Notes under the pieces: generated by a model | The model's input: only the letters and a program-made list of their open reading frames with translations | The model's database searches: none | Told to the model about the DNA's origin: nothing | Position numbers and translations under genes: made by a program | Assembly (NCBI RefSeq): GCF_900176355.1 | Contig: NZ_FWXI01000003.1 | Coordinates: forward strand, 248,001 to 312,000 | From: Sporomusa malonica | GTDB taxonomy: Bacteria > Bacillota > Negativicutes > Sporomusales > Sporomusaceae | Direction: 5' to 3' | DNA: 64,000 nucleotides | In this document: positions 35,504-43,709 of the stretch, piece by piece | How the letters are laid out: every line of letters begins with the position of its first letter | How positions within the stretch are numbered: position 1 is the first letter of the stretch

Positions 35504-36643
35504 TTAATTGTAACGTCCGTACTTCTCCACCGCATCAAAATAAGCTTTCATATTTTCATGTTTCGCGTTCATTGGGACACAACAGCCTGAGGAATAAATG
35601 AAGCCGCCGTCTTTCCCGACAACAGTCATCAATTTTTTAGCATACTCATCAACATCCGTAACCGATCCTATTGTCAACAAGGCCGCCGGCATATCTCCCA
35701 TGATGGCACAATGTCCGCCCAGTATTTCTTTTACCCTGAAAATATCTGTATCACCATCAAGCTGTAAAACAAATTTTTTGGCTGGCAGCTCTAAGAAATA
35801 TTCCAGGTTTTTAGTCCAATCTGAATCGCAATGCAATATAGGAATAATATCTTTTTCGGCTAACCCGTTAACAAGACGTTTCATAATCGGTAACAACAGT
35901 TTTTCAAACTTTTTCAAAGAGAGCCATTGAGCACTGCTGCGTGAATCACCGATAAAAGTACGTCTGATACCAATCTGATCTGCCTGGGCCGCCAGTATGG
36001 CAATCATTCCGTCAGTAGTAACTTCCATTGCTTGATATACCTTATCCGGGACTCTAAAGATGTCTTTAAAGAAGCATTCCATGGAACGGGTCATTGATAA
36101 GACATCGGGTGCTGAGCCGCCCAGGATTCCCCAGGTCGAACTCTGCCCCCGGCGCTGTGTGCGCTGATTTTCATCCACGAGCAATTTACCCTTTTCCATC
36201 ATGGCCTGAAACATTTCTTCTTTGCTTGTACCGAAAGCAATCTCATTAAATTTTATTACATATTCGAGTAAGCCTTTTTCAATGAGCAAGTCATAATCGG
36301 CCTGAGATGTTATTTCAACTTCGTGCATCTGGAAGCAGGCATTGTCTGGCAGCTCGACCCCAGGCATCTTGGTCCTCATGAGGCCGACTTTTTTCATCAG
36401 CGGGGCATAACGCTCACACATAATAAACGGATTGCTGTCCCAGATCGGAAAGGCTTCATGAACCTTATCTATGGCATCCATACATTTTTCCCAGTCCCAC
36501 ATAAACTCCTTATTAGTAATTCCGGCAAATTGACCGGCATACTGGTCAATCATCGGCGCACATACTACCCGGTCTACCGGCTCAAGGTTAATAGTAGCTA
36601 CCAGTCTTTCTTCCGCAGTCATTATATCTTTTTTTGCTGCCAT
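35504..36643 (-). CDS. UROD-family (MtaA-like) methyltransferase, long subtype
   Basis: 379 residues from ATG 36641-36643 (MAAKKDIMTAEERL), with GGGTGG upstream. It belongs to a second subgroup with the protein at 52560 (shared MTAEERLVA-INL-PVDR-VCAP, TNKEF-WDWEK, and the YFDAVEKYGRYN-like end). The presumed metal site is HCD (LHCDSDW) and Cys in SSGCCVPMNAK, again His-X-Asp...Cys. It is a single gene, divergent from the LysR gene at 36963, which probably controls it. The methyl donor and acceptor are not identified; no corrinoid protein gene is adjacent. Confidence 0.86.
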   Translation of the reverse strand: MAAKKDIMTAEERLVATINLEPVDRVVCAPMIDQYAGQFAGITNKEFMWDWEKCMDAIDKVHEAFPIWDSNPFIMCERYAPLMKKVGLMRTKMPGVELPDNACFQMHEVEITSQADYDLLIEKGLLEYVIKFNEIAFGTSKEEMFQAMMEKGKLLVDENQRTQRRGQSSTWGILGGSAPDVLSMTRSMECFFKDIFRVPDKVYQAMEVTTDGMIAILAAQADQIGIRRTFIGDSRSSAQWLSLKKFEKLLLPIMKRLVNGLAEKDIIPILHCDSDWTKNLEYFLELPAKKFVLQLDGDTDIFRVKEILGGHCAIMGDMPAALLTIGSVTDVDEYAKKLMTVVGKDGGFIYSSGCCVPMNAKHENMKAYFDAVEKYGRYN

Positions 36644-36962
36644 GTTTCCACCCCACAATAATATTTTTTTACTATTCAGCTAAATGATATCGTAAAAGCT
36701 TACTTTGTGGAAATTCATTCTCTTAATCGCAACAATTTGAAAATTAAATACTAAGGATGTTTTGATAAAAAACAACCAGCAGTAGGTTACAGCTATATGC
36801 AGTAGAGGTGGATGCCGGATGAGCTGATATATCCTCAGCTATTGGCACAGTTATTGCATATAAACAAAGATAAGAGTGGGAAGAAAACCATACTTAGTCC
36901 ACTTTTTAATTTACTTAATATTCTCATAGTACAAGACTAATTCTCAACAACAGGAGGCGTCT
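36644..36962. other. Divergent UROD/LysR intergenic region
   Basis: No gene. It holds a near-consensus sigma-54 promoter reading towards LysR (listed separately) and a small dyad, AGCTGA (36822-36827) with TCAGCT (36835-36840), immediately before it. Confidence 0.5.
36842..36858 (+). promoter_or_regulatory. Sigma-54-type promoter in front of a LysR gene
   Basis: TTGGCACAGTTATTGCA has the -24 GG and -12 GC 12 bases apart and is almost identical to the promoter at 24064-24080. The only plus-strand gene downstream is LysR (ATG 36963). LysR genes normally use sigma-70, so this is unusual and needs proof. Confidence 0.6.
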
Positions 36963-37916
36963 ATGGATATTCGACAACTGGAAATTTTCGTTTGTGTCGC
37001 AGAACGGCTAAATTTTACAGAAGCAGCCAAGCACTTGTACCTCACACAATCAGCAGTCAGTTTGCAAATAGCAGATTTAGAAAAGCAGCTTGATGTCAAA
37101 TTATTTGCGAGAAATTCACATTCAGTACAATTAACAGCGGCCGGTCAGGTTTTTGTTAAGGAAGCTAAATTCATTATTACCACTTCAGAAGAAGCAATAA
37201 AAAGAACTCGCTACACCGCATCTGGTTTTGGCGGGACTCTGAGAGTCGGCTTTCTAGAGTCCCACACTAAACACTTTTTACCCAAATTGGTAAAAGACTT
37301 CCGGCACTCATATCCCAAAATCAAGTTACTGCTAACCCAATTAAGCTGGGGAGATCTGAATCTTGCCTTGGAGCGTGGTGATTTGGATATAGGTCTTACC
37401 ATGTCAGTTTCTTTGCAAAATATTCCCAAGGTTGCCTGGCAGACACTCTATCAGGATGTTGAGTGTTTTGTAATGCCTTATGACCACCCGCTGGCCAATC
37501 AACCTCAATTAGATTTAACCGCCGTAGCCCGGGAACCATTTGTTGTTCTCAATCGCGAAGTTGCCCCCTGCCCCTACGACTTTACGTTACGTCTGTGTGT
37601 CAACAGGGGCTTTACCCCAAACTTTGTTGAACGTCCTTTTCTTACAGAGATTTTACTTACGCTGGTTGAATCTGGAGAAGGAATTGCAATTCTCCCATAC
37701 TTTACCACCAAACCCTATGCCAGCCCTAGTCTCCGCTTTATTAAGCTGGAGGGTGACGACGCGCAGGTTGAGATGGTCGCATCCTGGAAAAGAACAAATA
37801 GGAATCCAGCTATACCATTGTTCCTTAACAAAGCTAGAGGTGCTATTCAATTTTTCCAAAATAGCATGGGTCTTCCACCATCTAATGATAGTAATGAACA
37901 TCTTTCATCTATTTAA
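36963..37916 (+). CDS. LysR-family transcriptional regulator
   Basis: 317 residues, helix-turn-helix at the N-terminus (MDIRQLEIFVCVAERLNFTEAAKHLYLTQSAVSLQI) and an effector domain very similar to that of the LysR at 15361 (FLESHTKHFLP, REPFVVL, VESGEGIAILPYFTTK). GGAGG is eight bases before the ATG. Divergent from the UROD gene at 35504 and probably its regulator. A sigma-54-like promoter precedes it. The similarity of the two LysR proteins suggests related inducers for the two UROD genes they face. Confidence 0.92.
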   Translation: MDIRQLEIFVCVAERLNFTEAAKHLYLTQSAVSLQIADLEKQLDVKLFARNSHSVQLTAAGQVFVKEAKFIITTSEEAIKRTRYTASGFGGTLRVGFLESHTKHFLPKLVKDFRHSYPKIKLLLTQLSWGDLNLALERGDLDIGLTMSVSLQNIPKVAWQTLYQDVECFVMPYDHPLANQPQLDLTAVAREPFVVLNREVAPCPYDFTLRLCVNRGFTPNFVERPFLTEILLTLVESGEGIAILPYFTTKPYASPSLRFIKLEGDDAQVEMVASWKRTNRNPAIPLFLNKARGAIQFFQNSMGLPPSNDSNEHLSSI

Positions 37917-37975
37917 GAGCCGTAGGTAAACATCAATGGCCAGGATTTTTCAAAGGCGCTAATTTGTGAAAAGAA

Positions 37976-38003
37976 GGGGAGATTGGCCGTAGCTAATCTC
38001 CCC
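37976..38003 (+). terminator. Terminator after LysR (36963)
   Basis: GGGGAGATT pairs with AATCTCCCC around ten bases, followed by TCTCTTAT. Confidence 0.7.
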
Positions 38004-38032
38004 TCTCTTATGTGCATCTATACTTATTTTTA

Positions 38033-38605
38033 CTAGATAGATTCCTCTGCCCCTATATTAAACAATATAAGACCAACATACGAAACAGTATTCTTTCCAT
38101 TATAATACGGAATTCCACAAGTCTTTTCCAGATTAATAACATCTATCCCATACGCTTCAACCGAAGCAAAAGCCTCATCAGGAAACCGGCATGGTTCATT
38201 ATCTAAATAGGCACACTTTGCACAAAACTCACATGATCCCGCATTCAAAGGAAGAATACTCTGCAATTTGTACTCATTTTTAACACGGTCCAGCAGGTTC
38301 CTGAATACTCCATCATGAACTTTTTTGGCCGCCATCATACCGTTCCAGTCAAACGAACTTTTCATTTGATGTACTGTCTGAAACAAGAGACCGTACTTAT
38401 ATGTACAGGCTTGAGCTTTCAACTCCTCAAAAGGACCAACTGCTGGGGGACAGACCCAATTGGTATCGTATTTCCTGCATACGTTTTGTTCACATGCTTT
38501 CCTAAAATCCTCGACAAATTTTATTTGGGATACCTCAGCAATTGCGGCATGGTCCGCCTTTGAAGCTAATGCTGCCTGAACCAAGTCATTAAAAATTGCA
38601 CCCAT
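38033..38605 (-). CDS. DUF2284 cysteine-rich metal-binding protein
   Basis: 190 residues from ATG 38603-38605 (MGAIFNDLVQAALASK), with GGGAGG upstream; the longer frame lacks a site. Conserved Cys residues occur in CEQNVCRKYDTNWVCPP and CEFCAKCAYLDNEPCRFP, consistent with iron-sulfur or zinc binding. The family, annotated as predicted metal-binding, is often found with corrinoid methyltransferase genes and has no proven function. Its promoter carries the GntR-type operator. The end of a second DUF2284 gene survives at 54739-54798, ahead of the chemoreceptor-UROD operon. A role in corrinoid activation or electron supply is a guess. Confidence 0.88.
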   Translation of the reverse strand: MGAIFNDLVQAALASKADHAAIAEVSQIKFVEDFRKACEQNVCRKYDTNWVCPPAVGPFEELKAQACTYKYGLLFQTVHQMKSSFDWNGMMAAKKVHDGVFRNLLDRVKNEYKLQSILPLNAGSCEFCAKCAYLDNEPCRFPDEAFASVEAYGIDVINLEKTCGIPYYNGKNTVSYVGLILFNIGAEESI

Positions 38606-38708
38606 ACTCTTACCTCCCAAAGATTCCAATAGCACCTCTGGCAAAATCAATACACCAAAAATGCAGCATATAAGGGTAAAGATACTGCCGCAGCAACCGT
38701 CTTCGTCC
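38606..38708. other. Leader of the DUF2284 gene
   Basis: About 100 bases between operator and start codon with only the ribosome site recognised. Confidence 0.3.
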
Positions 38709-38757
38709 TTATATATACATCTAGATATAGATTAGTGGATAACATTCAGTGTGTCAA
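38709..38757 (-). promoter_or_regulatory. Sigma-70 promoter with GntR-type operator (DUF2284 gene)
   Basis: Minus strand TTGACA (38752-38757), 17-base spacer, TAATCT (38729-38734), operator 38709-38730 with core TATACATCTAGAT. Same -10 sequence as the site at 54857. Confidence 0.75.
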
Positions 38758-38807
38758 TATTTTTTTACTATTGGCACAATTCTATTATTCACAATATCAA
38801 AAAAAAG

Positions 38808-38853
38808 GTAACGTCTGATACCCTCAATAAAGGATTCCAGACGTTACTTTTTT
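38808..38853. terminator. Terminator of the transporter/porin operon
   Basis: GTAACGTCTG pairs with CAGACGTTAC; T runs flank it on both strands. It lies 65 bases after the MFS stop at 38919. Confidence 0.82.
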
Positions 38854-38918
38854 GCCTTTACTTATGCTTATCATACAGAGGGGTGTGTTTTCTTTTACGC
38901 AAAGTACCTTCGATCGGA

Positions 38919-40220
38919 CTATACCTTGCGAAGCCACAGAGCTATCATTGCCGCTGCACCTATAACACAAAAAGCTACCAGACACATCAGCCCACCGGTA
39001 TAGCTGCCGGTTGCATCAATAAAATAACCAACAACGACCGGAGTGATGGCCCCCCCGGCACTACCTAGACCGCTTTCCAGCCCGCTGCCTGTTGCTAAGG
39101 CTTTTTCCGGTACAACCTTTTGAATCATTGACCAATGGCCAGGCAACCCGATGACTAAGGAGGCAACGGCAACTACAAGCCATAATGCTGCCTCTATCTG
39201 ACCGGTAGCATGAGCAGCAAAATAAATTCCTACAGCTCCACCTACCATATGCAGAACGCCAAAAGTCGCTTTTCTTTCGATTTTGTCTGTGAGGTAGCCT
39301 GAAACGACAAGTGCTATGACCCCTGCAGCGTAAGGAGCATTAGCCCAAAAACCCATTGTACTCCAGGTGAAGCCCATCGCGGTTTTCAGATAGGACGGAA
39401 TCCAGGTCATAAGCCCCCACCAGGCTGCTGAACTAAAAACATAAAATGTGACACAAAGCCAATAGTCAATATTAAGCAGAAATTGTTTCCAAATTTCCCA
39501 TTTGGAAACTGATTCACTTACTGTTTTATTCTTGGCAGCCTCGGCTTGCAGACCGCTCTCAATATGCTCCAATTCTAACCGGTTAATTCTTTTATTCTGG
39601 CTTGGATAGTCTGTGGTAAAAAACCAAATCAGGATTAACGGAATAATACCAATGGCTGCGAGGGTAAAAAAGCTCGTCCGCCAACCCCAAGTCCCAACAA
39701 CCCACACGAAGAATGGCATCGCAATAGCCGGGCCTGCTGCCAGCCCGATCAGCCATGTCGAATTAGCCCGGGCTCGCTCTTGAGGCGGAAACCAATTCCT
39801 TACAAACTTCATTTGCATAGGCCAATGCATTCCCTCACCCAAACCCAGAATGCATCTGGCAACAATCATGCCTGTAAAGGTTGTGACCAATCCCCCATAA
39901 ACGCAAGAAACTGCCCACAGTACAATTGCCAGAGCCATTACCTTACGTGGCCCCCACAAATCACCCAGTGGACTTAATACAGCGTTTGTAATAGCATAGG
40001 TTGCCAAAAACAAGGACATCAACGCCCCCATAGCCACCGCATTACCCTTGATACCCATTTCGGTTAAAAAGGTTTCATCGGCCACCAGTACCGATACATT
40101 AACCCGGTCAAGATATGCAACCAACAGGGTCACTAAAAGCACCAGGATCAAGACCACCCGCTGTTTGGTTGGCTCTCCCTCTGAAATTACATTTTCCCTC
40201 ACTGCTTGTTCTCCATTCAC
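38919..40220 (-). CDS. MFS transporter (anion:cation symporter-like)
   Basis: 433 residues with 12 predicted membrane helices and the MFS signature between helices 2 and 3 (SPLGDLWGPRKVM). It resembles the anion:cation symporter group (hexuronate, phthalate and similar organic acids): VLLVTLLVAYLDRVNVSVL at the start and CILGLGEGMHWPMQMKFVRNWFPPQERARANS. Start is GTG with AAGGAGG eight bases upstream. It is the last gene of an operon with an OFA-type MFS carrier and an SLH porin, controlled by the operator at 43311. The likely cargo is an organic anion such as an aromatic acid; this is a family-level inference. Confidence 0.9.
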   Translation of the reverse strand: MNGEQAVRENVISEGEPTKQRVVLILVLLVTLLVAYLDRVNVSVLVADETFLTEMGIKGNAVAMGALMSLFLATYAITNAVLSPLGDLWGPRKVMALAIVLWAVSCVYGGLVTTFTGMIVARCILGLGEGMHWPMQMKFVRNWFPPQERARANSTWLIGLAAGPAIAMPFFVWVVGTWGWRTSFFTLAAIGIIPLILIWFFTTDYPSQNKRINRLELEHIESGLQAEAAKNKTVSESVSKWEIWKQFLLNIDYWLCVTFYVFSSAAWWGLMTWIPSYLKTAMGFTWSTMGFWANAPYAAGVIALVVSGYLTDKIERKATFGVLHMVGGAVGIYFAAHATGQIEAALWLVVAVASLVIGLPGHWSMIQKVVPEKALATGSGLESGLGSAGGAITPVVVGYFIDATGSYTGGLMCLVAFCVIGAAAMIALWLRKV

Positions 40221-40262
40221 AGATGCGGCCTCCTTCTGTTAAAGTTGCATCATTGAACAGAT

Positions 40263-40283
40263 GACCCCGAACAAGTCGGGGTC
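40263..40283 (-). repeat. Short G+C-rich hairpin between porin and MFS genes
   Basis: GACCCCGA and TCGGGGTC pair around five bases. There is no T run, so it may stabilise or process the mRNA and lower expression of the last gene. Confidence 0.5.
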
Positions 40284-40311
40284 CCTGCAATCCAGTTTAG
40301 TTTTTTAGATT

Positions 40312-41784
40312 TTAATAGAAGAACTCTAACTTGGTCATGTAGGTTTTGTTAAGATCATCGGAGGCCTGTCCAGTTAGGTTTCTATTCTTAAATTTGAGGT
40401 CTTGTGCCTCAATAGTCCAAATAACGTTTTTGCTTACAGTGCTCTGTAGGGCAACCCAGACACCTTTTAGATTATCTGTTCCTTTAGTGAATGTTGAGAA
40501 AGAATCTGACGGGTAGGCCATTGCTTGCGAGTCAAATCCACCGGCACCAGACGGAATAGCCCCTGCGTCAATGCTGCGGTATGCTACCGACCAACCAAAA
40601 TCACCTTTTTTCTTATAGTCTACAAGGTTTTTTACTGAGTAGAAGGCTGGAATCTTGTCGACGCCGCTAGAAAGTTCAACAGCCCACCCCTTTGGTGATG
40701 TTGGCAGATTGCTCGCACCCTTTAAGTCTGTTGATACATAATCTCCAATAAGCATAACTTTGCCGAGCTTAGCGTCAAAGCCTACTGCCCAACCAGCTGA
40801 TTTATCAAAGGAACCAATATTGGTATTCATTGAGCCCTTACCCTGTGGATTACTACTTCCAGGAACTTCAGACCAATAATAGCCAGCTTTCCAGCCAAGA
40901 TTGTTATTTACTTTACCTGTAAGTTGAGCAGTAGTAAGTGTGTTAGCGTCGCCAGTAGAGGCCCCATTTGAGTTAACTACACTTGTAGTAGGACCATTAC
41001 CTTTGATATTGTTCACCGATCCGGTAAATGTTACCTTGCCAATGTTTTCATCAATCCGAATACCATCAACGCCGACTGCTTTACCGAACAGACCGTGAGT
41101 AAGGTTGTCGTAAGGGAAACGACCGATGCGGACTTTGTCTATACCCATAACATTCTTCGCAGTTACGGCCAACATATCGAAGGCAGCATTACTTCCCTCG
41201 TTATTATTGTAGTTACCAAAATTTGAACTTGCTTGAATTCTTGCCATCCAGGAAATATCCTCATTAATAGTTCCCTGAAACTTAATGCGTTGTCGGAAAT
41301 CAAAATTATTTGACCCCTTCAATTTCGATGTTCCAGCCGCCTTAGGGTCGTTGCCGAAAGCACGGAAACGAGTTTCGCCGGCAATCCAGGTATTGGTCTT
41401 AGCTTCCACTTTAGCTACCCGGGTACCCAAGCGGTTAAGCTCACTGGCGAACTCGGCAGACAGTTTGTCGATTAGTTGCTTGTTAGCGTCATCAGCAGCG
41501 TCAAACTTGTCCATTGCTTTGGAAACAATAAAGGCAAATTCATAACGGGTCAGGGTCTTATCACCTTTGAAGGTGTTGTCGTTATAGCCGCTAACAATTC
41601 CGGCTTTAGCTAATTTACCTACAGCATCATATGCCCAATGCTTGGCAGGGACATCACTGAAGGCTTGAGCCGCAGAGGAAGCATGAACAGGAGTGATTAA
41701 TGCAGGGGTTCCAGCCATAGTGATGGACATCAGAGCCAGTGGTACAATAGCCATCCATTTTTTTACCGATTTTGTTGTTTTCAT
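40312..41784 (-). CDS. SLH-domain outer-membrane porin
   Basis: 490 residues. Signal peptide, then an SLH domain (about 40-95: AFSDVPAKHWAYDAVGKLAKAGIVSGYNDNTFKGDKTLTRYEFAFIVSKAM), a coiled-coil segment (about 95-130), and a long beta-strand region ending in KLEFFY. Same design as the protein at 1381. AGGGGAG lies upstream of the ATG. It lies between two MFS carriers in one operon, giving a full path across both membranes: porin in the outer membrane, carriers in the inner. The operon's operator links it to the corrinoid system. Confidence 0.9.
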   Translation of the reverse strand: MKTTKSVKKWMAIVPLALMSITMAGTPALITPVHASSAAQAFSDVPAKHWAYDAVGKLAKAGIVSGYNDNTFKGDKTLTRYEFAFIVSKAMDKFDAADDANKQLIDKLSAEFASELNRLGTRVAKVEAKTNTWIAGETRFRAFGNDPKAAGTSKLKGSNNFDFRQRIKFQGTINEDISWMARIQASSNFGNYNNNEGSNAAFDMLAVTAKNVMGIDKVRIGRFPYDNLTHGLFGKAVGVDGIRIDENIGKVTFTGSVNNIKGNGPTTSVVNSNGASTGDANTLTTAQLTGKVNNNLGWKAGYYWSEVPGSSNPQGKGSMNTNIGSFDKSAGWAVGFDAKLGKVMLIGDYVSTDLKGASNLPTSPKGWAVELSSGVDKIPAFYSVKNLVDYKKKGDFGWSVAYRSIDAGAIPSGAGGFDSQAMAYPSDSFSTFTKGTDNLKGVWVALQSTVSKNVIWTIEAQDLKFKNRNLTGQASDDLNKTYMTKLEFFY

Positions 41785-41854
41785 GAAAATCTCTCCCCTA
41801 TTATTTTTAGTCTTTTCTCTAGTCTATACTTTGCCTGCTGAGTGCCCCTTTTAG

Positions 41855-43129
41855 TTATGCACTTTCAGAAGACTTGGCAGCCGCTGGCTTAGGCATGGTT
41901 GCAAAAATCAGACAAATAAGTCCTATCAGGCAGATGGCCGAATTAAGCTGAAACGCTGGTGTGTAACTCTGATAAGAATCAAATAACTTTCCGCCAACTA
42001 CACCGGCACCAGATACAATGACTGCAGAGATTGCCTGCAGCATACCATTGACTTTAGGAAAGGCGGCAGGTCCAAAAAAGTTACCCAACATTGTGTTTTG
42101 TGCCACAAAAGACCAGCCAAAACCGGCACCATATAACACAGCCGCTGCATAGGCGGCCGTTAGTGCGCCAGGAGCAGCCTGCACAGCAAGATACGAGCCG
42201 ACAAAGTAACAACAAATGCCTAGCATGAAGACAAAGCGGGCCGCAATTCTATCCATAAGCCAACCACTGATCAACCGTCCAAAAATCCCACCCATGGTAA
42301 ACATCCCCATAGCAAACGCTGCATCTGCCGGCGAAATTCCCTTGCCTTTCAAATGCATAATCCAGTGGGCGGTAAAGAAGAAAAACGGCCATTGACTAGC
42401 AGCAGCCGCCAGTACAGTCAACCAATAGGAAGCCGACTTATATACCTCGGCCGGTGCCCATACATACTTCGTCACTAATGCATTGGCTACAGGCGTTGCT
42501 GAAGCCGTTATTTCTTCTCCATCAGGAACTTGCCCGATATCCTGTGGACGCTCTTTTACAAAAAACCAGGCAATTAAAGCGCTAGTAATAGCAATCCCAG
42601 TTACAGCCAGCCAAGCTACCCGCCAGTTGCCCCCACTGGCCGCGATCAGTTTGTTCATGGCCGGCGCACCAATAAAGCCGGCGAAGCCTGAAGCGGTCAT
42701 GGCCAGAGCCATGGCTCTTCCCCTGAATTTAGAAAACCAGCGCGTAATGGTAGTTGATAATGTTACAATTGTGCCAAACCCGAGACCACAACCAATTAAA
42801 AAGCCAAAGCCCACTAAATAGTGCCAGGGTTGTGTGGCAACCTGTGCCATCCACAATGAACCAATAACCAGCAAACCTGAGCCAATTATAAAGGTCTTGC
42901 GAACGCCCCATTTAGTAATTGCCATCCCGACCAGAATAGCTGACGTTCCTACAAATAAATTCAACAACGAAAAACCTAAACCGTAAGTAGTGCGATCCAT
43001 GGTGATTTCTTTCATCATATAGCTGTTAATTACTGCGCCACCGTAAAGTGGAAAACCCATGTTCAGCAGGTACAAAAACCACAGTGCTCCTACCAGTTTC
43101 CAACCATAAAAATTTTGAGTGTTACCCAT
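41855..43129 (-). CDS. MFS transporter (OFA, oxalate/formate antiporter-like)
   Basis: 424 residues, 12 predicted helices, of the oxalate:formate antiporter group (WKLVGALWFLYLLNMGFPLYGGAVINSYMMKE; GCGLGFGTIVTLSTTITRWF; GRLISGWLMDR). AAGGAGG precedes the ATG. First gene of the operon with the SLH porin and second MFS carrier. Its promoter has the GntR-type operator at 43311-43334. OFA members exchange or import monocarboxylic and dicarboxylic acids; here import of the regulon's substrate or export of a demethylated acid is possible. Confidence 0.9.
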   Translation of the reverse strand: MGNTQNFYGWKLVGALWFLYLLNMGFPLYGGAVINSYMMKEITMDRTTYGLGFSLLNLFVGTSAILVGMAITKWGVRKTFIIGSGLLVIGSLWMAQVATQPWHYLVGFGFLIGCGLGFGTIVTLSTTITRWFSKFRGRAMALAMTASGFAGFIGAPAMNKLIAASGGNWRVAWLAVTGIAITSALIAWFFVKERPQDIGQVPDGEEITASATPVANALVTKYVWAPAEVYKSASYWLTVLAAAASQWPFFFFTAHWIMHLKGKGISPADAAFAMGMFTMGGIFGRLISGWLMDRIAARFVFMLGICCYFVGSYLAVQAAPGALTAAYAAAVLYGAGFGWSFVAQNTMLGNFFGPAAFPKVNGMLQAISAVIVSGAGVVGGKLFDSYQSYTPAFQLNSAICLIGLICLIFATMPKPAAAKSSESA

Positions 43130-43310
43130 TAATTAGACCTCCTTGTAATAATTTTCGGTCTTTTCAAAAAAACGAGCTCCCCAACTTGTGACTTAAAGAA
43201 CTTGCCTATGTGGACTCAATCTTTACTGAATTCACGTTTTTTGTTGCGGCAACTCTTCTGAGTCTTTCAGTATGAGTGCTCGGTTTTTATTTGAGACCGT
43301 TTACACGTTT

Positions 43311-43363
43311 ATAGATATATATACATCTATATAGATAGTATCCCACTCTAAAATATTTGTCAA
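43311..43363 (-). promoter_or_regulatory. Sigma-70 promoter with GntR-type operator (transporter/porin operon)
   Basis: Minus strand TTGACA (43358-43363), 17-base spacer, TACTAT (43335-43340), operator 43311-43334 with core TATACATCTATAT. The rest of 43130-43418 shows no gene, and no clear terminator for the fixX end was found. Confidence 0.75.
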
Positions 43364-43418
43364 TCCTTTTCCTCTGATATTTCAGAAAAATCACGCACAG
43401 ATAAAAAGAGTAGGATTT

Positions 43419-43709
43419 TTACCCACAACGGAAGGCAACGCCGAAAGTACCGCGTGGATAAGTCCACTTAGTAATTCCTTTGTCTTTGCAGACTACACGG
43501 CAGGTGCCGCATTCAAGGCAGCCGGCATAATCAAAGTTGATTTCACCGTCTTTTAAGGTGTAGAGAACGGCAGGACAAACAACCAGACAGGGCTTTTCCT
43601 TGCATTTTGCACAGATAGCCTTGTCAAGAACAATGTGGGGTTCTTCTTCATCAACAGCAAACTTATTTATACCGAGAAGCTCTTCCGGTGATAGTTTTTT
43701 TATTGTCAT
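43419..43709 (-). CDS. fixX: FixX-type ferredoxin
   Basis: 96 residues with Cys motifs CAKCKEKPCLVVCP and CLECGTCRVVC and the family ending YPRGTFGVAFRCG. FixX passes electrons with FixC from the EtfAB flavoprotein. The ATG overlaps the end of fixC by four bases. It is the last gene of the CoA-transferase/ACAD/Etf/Fix operon. In bacteria with FixABCX the complex can couple NADH oxidation to reduction of both quinone and ferredoxin. Confidence 0.94.
   Translation of the reverse strand: MTIKKLSPEELLGINKFAVDEEEPHIVLDKAICAKCKEKPCLVVCPAVLYTLKDGEINFDYAGCLECGTCRVVCKDKGITKWTYPRGTFGVAFRCG

Noticed and set aside
38771..38787. TTGGCACAATTCTATT as a sigma-54 promoter
   Set aside because: The -24 half fits but the -12 GC is missing, and no suitable gene lies downstream on the plus strand.
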